The notes: generated by a model from the sequence alone, not told the origin. 15,446 nucleotides of DNA from Holophagales bacterium (GCA_031281385.1 JAITFL010000037.1:1-15446), one strand, 5' to 3'; positions 7,459 to 14,683 are shown, numbered from the stretch's first letter. Program-made: numbers and translations.

Positions 7459-9006
7459 TCAGGTTTCGGGGGCTAGGCTTGTGCGGCCCTGCCCCCTGCC
7501 CATATTTTCGCCTTCCAGCCACTCAGACAACCCCATCCCGGGGCGTCTGGGTTTTGCAAAGGCGTAGGCCACCGCGTCGCCGCGGTCTGGGCTTCTGCCC
7601 AGCCTGGCCTTTATGTCTTCCTTGGATTCTATTTGCACTCCCCTGAAAGTCAATTGCCAAGCGGGGGCGCAGAGGTCGGCCAAGAGGGCCCTGTCTGGGG
7701 GTAGGCATATATCCGCGCCATTCGCGGGGTCTAGGGCTTCGCGCAGCTTCCACCACAGCTCGGCGCGCAAATTTATGAACCTGATCTGGCCGCTCTTGTC
7801 CGTGGCCGCGCTGGCCGAAGCGCCATTTATCGGAACCACGCTTTTGGCGACGCGCTTCAGTTGGTCATAGACGCTGGCGCCGACGCCCACGACGTCAACA
7901 TTTATCGTCGCCCCGCCGCGCATATTGGCAAGCACCATAGCGGCGACGGCCTGTCCGTCCGGCGTGCTCGCTCCCGGAAAGCATCTCAACTCGTCAACCC
8001 AGTTGCCATGCCGCATAGCAAGCACTGTCATGTCGCCGCCGCCCCTGGCGACGTCCACCCCCATAGCCGCCATCGGAAGGTCTGGGCGCGGCGCGTTTTT
8101 CCATCGCTCCTGCGCGGCGCGAACCCACTCGGTTGGGATCACTTGGTATGGCGCGTCTTCGCGGCCACTGGAAAAATCGCCGTACAGCAGCTTGGAGCGC
8201 AGGGGTTCGGGCATCGCCTGCAAGCGGGCCAAATAGCCAGACTCCATCAAGAATGGATTGTCCTGCACACGCGCCGGAACAAAGGTTCTGGAGCGCGGCG
8301 TTATCATTTCGCCGTCAACCTCTATTGGCTCGCCATCGCCAAGCTCCACGTCTTTGCCGCCGATGGTGGTGAACCAGCGCAGTTCGCCGGGCAGCGCGGG
8401 CTTTGGGTGCGCCGGGTCCAGCCAAGGGGCCCAGTATGACAGAACCCAGTCGCCCTCTATGCCAGTTGGCGGATTCCCGGCGCACACAACGCGGCACCGC
8501 TGGCCCTTTTTCGCGCTGCGGTTCCAGCCAATGGCAAAGCGGTACATGCTCTCCGTGAACTCTGTTATCTCGTCAAAGCCATAGAAGTCGTGCGGGCGGC
8601 CCTGATAGGCGGACTTGTTCTTTTCAAACTGCATCGCGCCAAACTGGACGATGCGGCCATCTACAAACTTCCAACAGCGCTTGGTTTCATTGTACGCCCC
8701 AATGCTTTTCAGATACCCGCCCTGCCCTTCTGCGTCTGGGTCTTCTTGGCTTGCGGACCCCGCACCGCCATATATTTCTTTCGAGCGCTCCACGATGGCG
8801 CTAAGAGATGGATAGACGCGCCTAAAGATTATTCCCCGCCTGTGCTCGCGCAGCGCCAGGCCCAGCAGCAGATCCGTCTTGCCGCCCCCCGCCGCGCCGC
8901 CATAGAACAGCTCGTCGGCCAGCGAATTATAGGCCATCTCCTGCGGCCCCGGCAGAGGCGCCCAAAGCCGGTCAAAGTCGAGTGGGAGCGATGCGGTGTG
9001 TTTCAT
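7459..9006 (-). CDS. Phage-type terminase large subunit, orphan and apparently intact
   Basis: The 515-residue product looks like a TerL, the ATPase-nuclease that pumps and cuts phage DNA during packaging. Numbering from the ATG at 9006: GPQEMAYNSLADELFYGG precedes Walker A GGAAGGGKT (36-44, Lys43); Walker B is FYGFDE (141-146) with the catalytic Glu; the RNase H-like nuclease domain has Asp318 in GVDVARGGGD, a second acidic strand NVDVVGVG (Asp371), and a third in DRGDAVAYAF (Asp474/Asp477). No stop or frameshift breaks it. The start is uncertain: longer in-frame options are ATG 9102 and TTG 9201, none with a clear ribosome site; 9006 gives the usual TerL N-terminus. No small terminase, portal, capsid or tail gene is present in the window. 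Codon style matches the neighbours. It may be a prophage or gene-transfer-agent relic, or a domesticated enzyme. Confidence 0.88.
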   Translation of the reverse strand: MKHTASLPLDFDRLWAPLPGPQEMAYNSLADELFYGGAAGGGKTDLLLGLALREHRRGIIFRRVYPSLSAIVERSKEIYGGAGSASQEDPDAEGQGGYLKSIGAYNETKRCWKFVDGRIVQFGAMQFEKNKSAYQGRPHDFYGFDEITEFTESMYRFAIGWNRSAKKGQRCRVVCAGNPPTGIEGDWVLSYWAPWLDPAHPKPALPGELRWFTTIGGKDVELGDGEPIEVDGEMITPRSRTFVPARVQDNPFLMESGYLARLQAMPEPLRSKLLYGDFSSGREDAPYQVIPTEWVRAAQERWKNAPRPDLPMAAMGVDVARGGGDMTVLAMRHGNWVDELRCFPGASTPDGQAVAAMVLANMRGGATINVDVVGVGASVYDQLKRVAKSVVPINGASASAATDKSGQIRFINLRAELWWKLREALDPANGADICLPPDRALLADLCAPAWQLTFRGVQIESKEDIKARLGRSPDRGDAVAYAFAKPRRPGMGLSEWLEGENMGRGQGRTSLAPET

Positions 9007-9359
9007 AATGCGAATGAACGGCGGAGCAAAAATGCCCCATCGCCAATAACAAATATCGGCCACAGAACGGCGCGGTGCGGCAACTTTATGCGCCACGTCC
9101 ATCCACACTCGTTCTGATTGGGCTAGATTCGCCAAAAGATAGGGGTCAGGGGCTAAGGCAAGCAAGGACCCGGCTGCGCCATTCCAATGGACAATTGACA
9201 ATGTTGGGAACGGAGGCGGCTGCGCCGCGCTGAATGTTTAATGCGGATTGAGCGTTTAGCGCTGAATGGTTACTGTTCCCGCCTGTATCGCCTACCCCGA
9301 AACCAGCGCCGAAAAAACCAAGCGCTGAACGAAGCCATTTACCAACTTGGCAAACCCAC
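9007..9359. other. Region upstream of the terminase gene without a supported gene
   Basis: Bases 9007-9201 are open in the terminase frame and could be coding if a farther start is used. A G-rich motif TAGGGGTCAGGGGCTAAGG lies at about 9140-9158, resembling the one at 11236. From 9202 to 9359 I see no gene, tRNA or terminator; there is a short hairpin-forming AGCGTTTAGCGCT near 9251 and one arm of an inverted repeat (9213-9230). Confidence 0.4.
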
Positions 9360-9540
9360 CTCGAAGCCCTGTTTCAACCATCCGCCCCTACATCGAAGCC
9401 ACCCGAGCATCCACCAGCCCATCGAAGTCATGCCCATGTATCAGCCCGCCAATAGGGCAGTTAGCGAAGCGAGTACCCGGGGTCTGGGGAGCGAGCTGGG
9501 CGGCGCGAGCCAGCGAGCGACGCAACAAGCGAGTTCCCCA
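9360..9540 (+). repeat. Family A composite repeat: leading block with variable centre
   Basis: Bases 9360-9450 contain three degenerate units of about 30 bases, each starting near TCGAAG (9361, 9393, 9422) and ending in a C-rich tract. From 9450 the sequence (AGGGCAGT, GCGAAGCGAGTACC, GGTCTGGGGA) matches the reverse complement of 3793-3868. A seven-base stem CTGGGGA (9484-9490) / TCCCCAG (9535-9541) encloses a 44-base centre with its own hairpin GCTGG/CCAGC (9495-9499/9510-9514). The matching stem in the other copy has changed on both sides (CTGGGGG/CCCCCAG). No coding potential is supported. Confidence 0.75.
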
Positions 9541-9957
9541 GTTTAGCATCCGGGCGGGCTCCATGAACCGGTGCGAAATTAACCAAATTGCCGGGCCGCG
9601 AACTCGAGCACGTAAGATAAGCACCGGGCAAATACCCCAACCGGGTGCCATTCCGCCCGATGCCACTGCCGGGCGAATAGTTTAGCATCCGGGCGGGCTC
9701 CATGAACCGGCACTGAATGAACCAAGTCACCGGGCCACGAACCCGAGCACGTAAGATAAGCACCGGGCAAATACCCCAACCGGGTGCCATTCCGCCCGAT
9801 GCAACTGCCGGGCGAATAGTTCAGCATCCGGGCGAACTCCATGACCCGGCGCAAAACGAACCAAGTCACCGGACTATCACCCCGAGCACGTAAGATAAGC
9901 ACCGAACAAATACCCTAGCCGGGCACCCATTCTGCTCAATGAATCTGCCGGGCGAAT
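9541..9957 (+). repeat. Three tandem 139-bp repeats (family A unit)
   Basis: Units occupy 9541-9679, 9680-9818 and 9819-9957, each exactly 139 bases, beginning GTTTAGCATCC or GTTCAGCATCC and ending CTGCCGGGCGAAT. The first two are very close; the third has drifted (for example ACCGAACAAATACCC where the others have ACCGGGCAAATACCC). Each unit carries six CCGG-core sites, and shares GAGCACGTAAGATAAGCACC. A fourth copy lies inverted at 3576-3713. Reading frames here are translations of the repeat and not genes. Confidence 0.92.
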
Positions 9958-10009
9958 GACCTCGCCGCGTCATCATTCGGCATAAACATGGCGCGGGCGC
10001 AGCCGCCTC

Positions 10010-10039
10010 TTGTAAGTTGTAACTCGAAACTGGTATCAT
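10010..10039 (+). promoter_or_regulatory. Candidate extended -10 promoter for the amidotransferase-like gene
   Basis: TTGTAA (10010-10015), 18-base spacer, and TATCAT (10034-10039) preceded by TG at 10031-10032 give an extended -10 promoter. Transcription would start near 10046, leaving a very short leader before the GTG start. The promoter sits just past the family A array. Confidence 0.5.
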
Positions 10040-10055
10040 TTGCGATGGTTGGGGG

Positions 10056-10781
10056 GTGCAAGTGCATCTATTGATAACTTGCAGGGACAAGGAGAGCGTC
10101 TATAGGGCGTACGTTCCGGCCGTCCGCCTCGGGGGCTGGGAGGGGTCCATCGAGGTGCTGGCGCCTGGCGACTCGCTGCAATCATGGGACGATGTTTTAG
10201 GTGTGCTTCTGGCAGGGGGCGACGACATACACCCAAGGCACTGGGATCTAAGCGAGCCTCTGCACCCCACGGCCTCGGTGGACGAGGAGAGGGACGCGCT
10301 GGAAATCCCCATCGCCCAAAAGGCGTGGGATAAGGGGCTGCCCATCTTTGGGATATGCAGGGGGCACCAAGTGCTGAACGTGGCCCTTGGGGGCAGCATA
10401 GTCCAAGACATACCCTCTGCCTGCGGCTGCCCTTTGGACGCGCACAGGCGCGGGGACAGCCTGAACCCCGACCTGCGGCATTTTGTGGAGATTGACGAAA
10501 ATAGCCGCCTTGCGGGCCTTTTGCCCAAAAATGCCTTTGAGGTCAACAGCCGCCACCATCAGGCCGTGCGCGCCGTGGCCCCAAAGCTAAAAGCAGTCGG
10601 CTGGCACATGGAGACCGCGCTGGACGGCCAGCCGCTGATCGAAGCCGTAGAGGCCACTGACGTGTCAAGGTGGGTCTTTGGCGTCCAATGGCACCCAGAA
10701 AACCTAGTGCTGATCGAAGGCGACGCTGGACGCGCCGCCAGAAGCCTGTTCCGCGCTTTTGCAACGGAATTGCATGGGTAG
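10056..10781 (+). CDS. Class I glutamine amidotransferase-like hydrolase (peptidase C26, PuuD type)
   Basis: This 241-residue protein has the Cys-His-Glu triad of class I glutamine amidotransferases: GICRGHQ with nucleophile Cys101 and GVQWHPE with His213 and Glu215. LLAGGDDIHP (51-60) is the conserved GG-D-(V/I)-P block of the gamma-glutamyl-gamma-aminobutyrate hydrolase (PuuD) group, and VNSRHHQAV (163-171) is another family block. By analogy it removes a gamma-glutamyl group from a small amine or polyamine conjugate in the cytoplasm; no synthetase domain is fused. No other putrescine-pathway gene is nearby, so the true substrate is open. The start is GTG: 10056 is the outer choice, and GTG 10062 is better spaced from the G-run at 10051-10056; the two differ by two residues. 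It converges on the lipoprotein gene 30 bases downstream. Confidence 0.88.
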   Translation: MQVHLLITCRDKESVYRAYVPAVRLGGWEGSIEVLAPGDSLQSWDDVLGVLLAGGDDIHPRHWDLSEPLHPTASVDEERDALEIPIAQKAWDKGLPIFGICRGHQVLNVALGGSIVQDIPSACGCPLDAHRRGDSLNPDLRHFVEIDENSRLAGLLPKNAFEVNSRHHQAVRAVAPKLKAVGWHMETALDGQPLIEAVEATDVSRWVFGVQWHPENLVLIEGDAGRAARSLFRAFATELHG

Positions 10782-10802
10782 GGGGTAGGGGCCCCTAGCC
10801 CC
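10782..10802. terminator. G/C palindrome between convergent genes, possible bidirectional terminator
   Basis: GGGG-TAGGGG (10782-10791) is followed directly by CCCCTA-G-CCCC (10792-10802), starting right after the stop codon of the amidotransferase-like gene. The stem is very GC-rich, but there is no immediate T-tract on either strand, so termination is only a suggestion. Confidence 0.35.
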
Positions 10803-10811
10803 TAACTGATC

Positions 10812-11201
10812 CTACTTCTTTTCAAGCGCGTCTAGGCGATCTGCAATAGATGCTGGGTTGCTGTATGGACCCGCGCTGGGGTTCAGCATGCTTTCGATGG
10901 CCGCGAGGCGCTGCTCAATCTTGGCTGCTGCTGCATCCGCTACATTCGCTCCCTGTGGCGCCTGTGGATTCGGCGCTGCAGGTGGGCTCTGCACTTCATC
11001 TGCCTCATCCGCCCCCTGCGCGGCTCCCTCCGTTCCATCTGTACCCTGCAAGCGCCAAGTGAGCGCCTGTATCTTTGCTTCTATGTTCGTGAGCCTGGCT
11101 TCGAGCTTTTCCTGCAGCGCTTTGTCGGCCCCCTTGTGGCATGCGGCCATGAGGCAGGCTGCAAAAATCAAGGCCGCCGCAGATATGGTTCTATTTCGCA
11201 T
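10812..11201 (-). CDS. Small lipoprotein with two predicted coiled-coil segments
   Basis: No family recognised. The 129-residue product starts MRNR, followed by a hydrophobic stretch and a lipobox-like LMAAC, predicting lipidation at Cys21 and attachment to a membrane facing the periplasm. The mature part has a first helical segment with Leu/Ile at heptad-like spacing (about 27-52), a Pro/Ala/Gln-rich flexible linker (about 60-88), and a second helical segment (about 89-129) ending LDALEKK. This rod-linker-rod layout resembles small oligomeric lipoproteins such as Lpp-like spacers, but there is no clear homology. The ATG at 11201 follows GGAG at five-base spacing; an upstream in-frame start at 11234 lacks this. 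The -3 residue of the lipobox is Met, slightly atypical. G-rich DNA lies just upstream. Confidence 0.72.
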   Translation of the reverse strand: MRNRTISAAALIFAACLMAACHKGADKALQEKLEARLTNIEAKIQALTWRLQGTDGTEGAAQGADEADEVQSPPAAPNPQAPQGANVADAAAAKIEQRLAAIESMLNPSAGPYSNPASIADRLDALEKK

Positions 11202-11235
11202 GTTGACTCCAACGCTGTAAGGATAGATTAACATG

Positions 11236-11281
11236 TAGGGGCAGGGGTTAGGAATTAGCGGTTAGGGAGTAGGGGTTAGGG
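11236..11281 (+). repeat. G-rich TAGGGG/TTAGGG-like tract
   Basis: This 46-base tract has five runs of three or four G with TTA-type spacers, such as GGGAGTAGGGGTTAGGG. Related motifs occur at about 9140-9158 and, as a palindrome, at 10782-10802. It lies just upstream of the minus-strand lipoprotein gene, so its promoter or leader would carry the C-rich complement. Confidence 0.6.
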
Positions 11282-11383
11282 TGCCGCACAAGCCTTGTGA
11301 GGCGCGAATGCGTCAAAATGATGGCGAACAAGGCGGAAACGACCGTAACGCCATCGCTGGCCAGTGTGCAGTGAATGTTGACA

Positions 11384-11428
11384 GTAGATGTCTCGCATAT
11401 CCAAGCGCAAGCGCAGGATACCGAGAGA
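11384..11428 (+). repeat. Family C hairpin repeat, copy 1
   Basis: GTAGATGTCTCGCATATCC, a short GC core (AGCGCAAGCGC) and GGATACCGAGAGA form a stem-loop: TCTCG pairs with CGAGA and TATCC with GGATA. It is the same element as at 11494-11539. The sequence between the two copies (11429-11493) is not repeated. Confidence 0.78.
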
Positions 11429-11493
11429 ATGGCAACGGGCAAGGGAAGAATCTTCATGGCACCATTTTGTCCATCATTATTGAGGCCGCCCAC

Positions 11494-11539
11494 GTAGATG
11501 TCTCGCGTATCCGGAGCGCAAGCGCAGGATACCGAGAGA
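11494..11539 (+). repeat. Family C hairpin repeat, copy 2
   Basis: TCTCG-C-GTATCC (11501-11512) pairs with GGATAC-CGAGA (11527-11537), leaving one bulged base, around an inner GCGC-AA-GCGC hairpin. It runs directly into family B copy 2, so the two may form one composite unit here. Confidence 0.8.
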
Positions 11540-11695
11540 TATGAAGCGAGCCGCCTAGTGGAACGCTGGGGCTGTCGTTGAAGCGCAAACCCGCTCGCCG
11601 CGATGGGTTAACCGCACCTCCACAAGACGGGGAGCGGAATGGAAGGCGCAGGCGAAGCACGCCAATCTGTAACGATGGTCAAGGGCGTTGACTAT
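11532..11695 (+). repeat. Family B dispersed repeat, copy 2
   Basis: It is the same element and orientation as 4517-4684. Bases 11621-11695 are almost identical to 4609-4683, ending in the shared TTGACTATA. The internal stem CCGC...GCGG is retained though its middle differs. No gene is supported; reading frames through it only reflect the repeat. Confidence 0.82.
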
Positions 11696-11822
11696 ATCAG
11701 CCCTACATGGGCATGGTTTCAATGGGGGCGGATGCCCGGAGGTGTCTTTCGTAAAATATATGTTGCCAGTCGGTGCCATTTGTAAAATACTGTACTTTGA
11801 CATTTTTTTACAAGGAGCGGTT
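11696..11822 (+). promoter_or_regulatory. AT-rich leader and probable promoter region of the S9 peptidase gene
   Basis: From 11745 the DNA becomes AT-rich. GTAAAATA occurs at 11751 and again at 11782, 31 bases apart (about three helical turns), and each contains a TAAAAT that could be a -10, although no well-spaced -35 is visible. TTGACA at 11797-11802 is too close to the ATG to be a -35 for this gene. A ribosome site AAGGAG is at 11812-11817. Confidence 0.4.
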
Positions 11823-14543
11823 ATGGCATCTCATTGGTTGGTTTTTGGGCTGGCAGCCTGTTTGGTAGGTTTCTCGGCTCCCCAACAGGCTCCGCAGGCG
11901 ACAAAGCCTAGAGCGGCGCAAATTCAGCCGATGAGGGCTGAAGACCTGACGCTGGAAAAACTCTACAGGGGCAGGTCGTACTCGGGCCAGCAGGCCAGGG
12001 GCGCGGCGTTCAGCCACCAAGGCAGGTACTTGGCATACCTTTGGAACCCATTCGGCGAAAACGGGGCCGACCTATACATCCACGACACGCAGACTGGGCA
12101 GACCAAGAGGGCCACCAGCATGGACACCATGAAGGTCTATGACCCCCCCGAAATAACTGAGCGCTTTGTAAAAAAGGCCGCAGAAAGGGAAAAGCAGATC
12201 GAAGATGCCCAAGCCAAGGTAGATGCCCAAGCCGCGTACCTGCTGGGTTCCAACATTGACCTAGACAAGTGGGACAAGGCGGCGATAGAGCAACTAAAGA
12301 AAGAGGACGCAGAGAAAAAGGCCAAGGCCGAGGCAGAGAAAAAAGCCAAAGAGCAAGAAGGGCAGCAGGATCAGCAAGACCAGCAAGGACAGGCCCAAGG
12401 GCAAAATGAGCAAGGCGCGGCCGGAGCCACCTCAAGGCGGGGCGGCGACGGGCCCGGCAGGCAGGCCCAGGGCCAAGAAAAAGAAAAAGAGATGTGGGAG
12501 TGGCGCGACGAGCTAAAAAAGAAACAGGAAAAAGACAGCATAAAGCCCGGCGACCTGTACCCAGGCGTGTCAAACATTGAATGGGCGCACAAGTCCGATG
12601 AGCTGATCTTTACTTACCGCAGCGATTTCTACCGCTACGATGTCGGCTCTGGAAAAATCGAGCGCCTGACCAACACCGACAGGGCATGGCGCCTAGTCGG
12701 ATACACGCCGGAGGACGACGGCTACATGTACCAAGACGGGATCGGCATCTACAAGGCCAGCTTCAACAATGGGCGGCAAGTCCAGCTCAACCGCGCACTG
12801 GTGTTCGCCGACGACGCGGAAAAGAAGTACAGCATCCAGTACACCATGCTCTCTGAGGACGGCAAGTGGATGGCCATCAACGCAGTACAGCAAGAAGAAT
12901 CTGCCACGGGCGCGACTGGCGGCGGCAGGGGTGGCCGGATGATGCAGCAGGGCGGCGGCGGGGCCACTGGTGGCCGGCAGGTGCAGATCATGGATTTCAC
13001 CAAACGCTTTTCCGAAGCCAGGACCGTGCAGCGCGAGGTCTCGGACGACCGGCTTAGGACGCAGCCAACGGGCCTGTTCATACGCAAGGTGGACGAAAAC
13101 CCCTCACGCCAGCAGGGGCCGGTTATCACGTTTGAAGGCGGCGACGTTTGGTTTGAAAGCACCGCCGTGAACTTCTCGAAGGATGGGGCAAGGTACACAT
13201 TCGCCACTTGGGAAAGGGAAAAAGAATTGCTAAAAGTCTATATGGGCAACACGAGCGAAACGGACAAGCCAGAAGTGATCATCGAGCGCAAGGGCGACGT
13301 CGGCCACGAGGTGGTGTCATCCCTGGCCCCCAGGTTCACACCCGACGGCAAGACGCTGGTGGTGGTGCTGGACGACGTCACCAAGTTCCGCCAGCCGATG
13401 GCCTTTGATGTGGAAACAAAATCGCTGAAGCCCATCGTCAAGGGCAACTTCGAGGCGCACACCATCATGGGCTTCAGCCCCGACAGCAAATTCATGTTTT
13501 TGATGTCCAACAAAAACGACCCAGCGGCGATGCACCTCTTCAAGGTCAGCATGGCCACTGGCGACATGGAGCTGGTGGGGAACAAGGGCGACTTCCACAG
13601 GAACCCCGTTGTGTCCGAAAATGGCTCCAAGGCGGCGATGAGCGCCGGCAACTGGCTGAAGAGGAACGAACTATACGTGATAGACATCGCCAGCAAAGGC
13701 TCCAAGGCACTGACCGAGAGCTACGACCCCGAGTGGAACAGAGTGCACGTGATGCAGCCCGAACGGTTCAGCTACAGAAACCGCCACGGCGACACCATCG
13801 AGGGCTACGTCTTCAAGCCCAGGGGCTGGAAGTCCTCCGACAGGCGACCCGCCGTTGTCTATATCTATGGCGGCCCGTTGGGCGACAGGCACAGCGTGGA
13901 GATTGACAGCTTCCAAGGCACCGGTTACCTGTTCGGAATGTACATGGCCGCAAAGCACGGCTATGTAACCATGACCATTGACCCAAGGGGCCAGAGCAAC
14001 TATGGCCGCAGGTTCGCCGACGCCAACTGGGAGCAGCCGGGCCTGCCCCAGACAGAGGACTTGGAAGACCTTATGAAAAAGATGCCGGGCTACGGCGTGG
14101 ACACCAAGCGCGTGGGCCTCACCGGCTGGAGCTTTGGCGGCTTCCAGACACAGTACACAATGTACACCAAGCCCGACCTGTTTGCGGCGGGCATAGCCGG
14201 GGCGGGCCCAACGGAGTGGGAGAACTACAACAGCTGGTACTCCGGCCGCACCATCGGCAAGGTTGACCGCTCCAAACCGGTACTCAGAAAGCACAGCCTG
14301 ATACCCTTGGCCAAGAACCTAAGAAAGCCGCTGCTACTGGTGCATGGCATGGCGGACGACAACGTGCTGTACCAAGACACGGTTAACGTGTACCGCGCCC
14401 TGCTGGAGAGCGGCAAAGAGTCCATCGTTGACCTCCTTCTAGACCCAGAGGGAGCGCATGGCCTCGGCGGCGCGATAAAGACGAGGGGCCAGCACAAAAA
14501 GTACGAGGCATTCTTCCTGCAGCACTTGGGAAGGGCCAAATAG
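11823..14543 (+). CDS. Exported S9 (prolyl oligopeptidase-family) serine peptidase with low-complexity inserts
   Basis: This 906-residue protein has an N-terminal beta-propeller and a C-terminal alpha/beta-hydrolase domain (about 660-906) of the dipeptidyl-peptidase IV / acylaminoacyl-peptidase type. The catalytic Ser770 is in GWSFGG, the Asp is Asp845 in HGMADDN, and the His is His879 in GAHG, so all three are present. Such enzymes cleave short peptides admitted through the propeller. The start ATG at 11823 follows AAGGAG with five-base spacing; an upstream in-frame start at 11688 would overlap the family B repeat. Residues 5-18 are hydrophobic, so an export signal is likely, although its n-region lacks Lys/Arg. 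Two inserts are unusual: a charged Lys/Glu then Gln/Gly-rich stretch at about 158-236, and a Gly-rich stretch at about 357-388. Whether it is a DPP or an oligopeptidase cannot be settled here. Confidence 0.92.
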   Translation: MASHWLVFGLAACLVGFSAPQQAPQATKPRAAQIQPMRAEDLTLEKLYRGRSYSGQQARGAAFSHQGRYLAYLWNPFGENGADLYIHDTQTGQTKRATSMDTMKVYDPPEITERFVKKAAEREKQIEDAQAKVDAQAAYLLGSNIDLDKWDKAAIEQLKKEDAEKKAKAEAEKKAKEQEGQQDQQDQQGQAQGQNEQGAAGATSRRGGDGPGRQAQGQEKEKEMWEWRDELKKKQEKDSIKPGDLYPGVSNIEWAHKSDELIFTYRSDFYRYDVGSGKIERLTNTDRAWRLVGYTPEDDGYMYQDGIGIYKASFNNGRQVQLNRALVFADDAEKKYSIQYTMLSEDGKWMAINAVQQEESATGATGGGRGGRMMQQGGGGATGGRQVQIMDFTKRFSEARTVQREVSDDRLRTQPTGLFIRKVDENPSRQQGPVITFEGGDVWFESTAVNFSKDGARYTFATWEREKELLKVYMGNTSETDKPEVIIERKGDVGHEVVSSLAPRFTPDGKTLVVVLDDVTKFRQPMAFDVETKSLKPIVKGNFEAHTIMGFSPDSKFMFLMSNKNDPAAMHLFKVSMATGDMELVGNKGDFHRNPVVSENGSKAAMSAGNWLKRNELYVIDIASKGSKALTESYDPEWNRVHVMQPERFSYRNRHGDTIEGYVFKPRGWKSSDRRPAVVYIYGGPLGDRHSVEIDSFQGTGYLFGMYMAAKHGYVTMTIDPRGQSNYGRRFADANWEQPGLPQTEDLEDLMKKMPGYGVDTKRVGLTGWSFGGFQTQYTMYTKPDLFAAGIAGAGPTEWENYNSWYSGRTIGKVDRSKPVLRKHSLIPLAKNLRKPLLLVHGMADDNVLYQDTVNVYRALLESGKESIVDLLLDPEGAHGLGGAIKTRGQHKKYEAFFLQHLGRAK

Positions 14544-14683
14544 ATAGCCGTTTCTCCACTGACTGCACGAGCCGCGCCTTTTGCGCGTCCGCGCTTTCAG
14601 GGGGGATGCAAAAAAGTGATAGAAACACATGGCCATAGCGGCAGCTTGCCGTCTGCAGGGTGCAACTGGCCATTAAGGAACCT

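Larger units (their letters stand above)
9213..10009. repeat. Short inverted repeat bracketing the family A array
   Basis: GAGGCGGCTGCGCC followed by GCGC (9213-9230) recurs in reverse complement at 9991-10009 with one extra base. The two arms enclose the whole family A cluster. The core GGCG...CGCC is itself partly palindromic, so the match could be two copies of a small hairpin rather than ends of a mobile unit. Confidence 0.4.

Noticed and set aside
9388..9902. Several overlapping open frames of about 90-110 residues in the tandem repeat region
   Set aside because: They are translations of the 139-bp repeat in different frames; the same short strings recur because the DNA repeats, with no codon-position signal.
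9541..9957. Integron attC array
   Set aside because: Unit length and folding are in range, but the unit start GTTTAGC does not fit the GTTRRRY core site, no cassette genes lie between units, and no integrase is present.
9541..9957. CRISPR array
   Set aside because: Units are 139 bases with no alternation of short repeats and unique spacers, and no cas genes are present.
11797..11802. TTGACA as a perfect -35 box for the S9 peptidase
   Set aside because: A -10 at normal spacing would fall on the start codon at 11823, leaving no room for the clear ribosome site to be transcribed.
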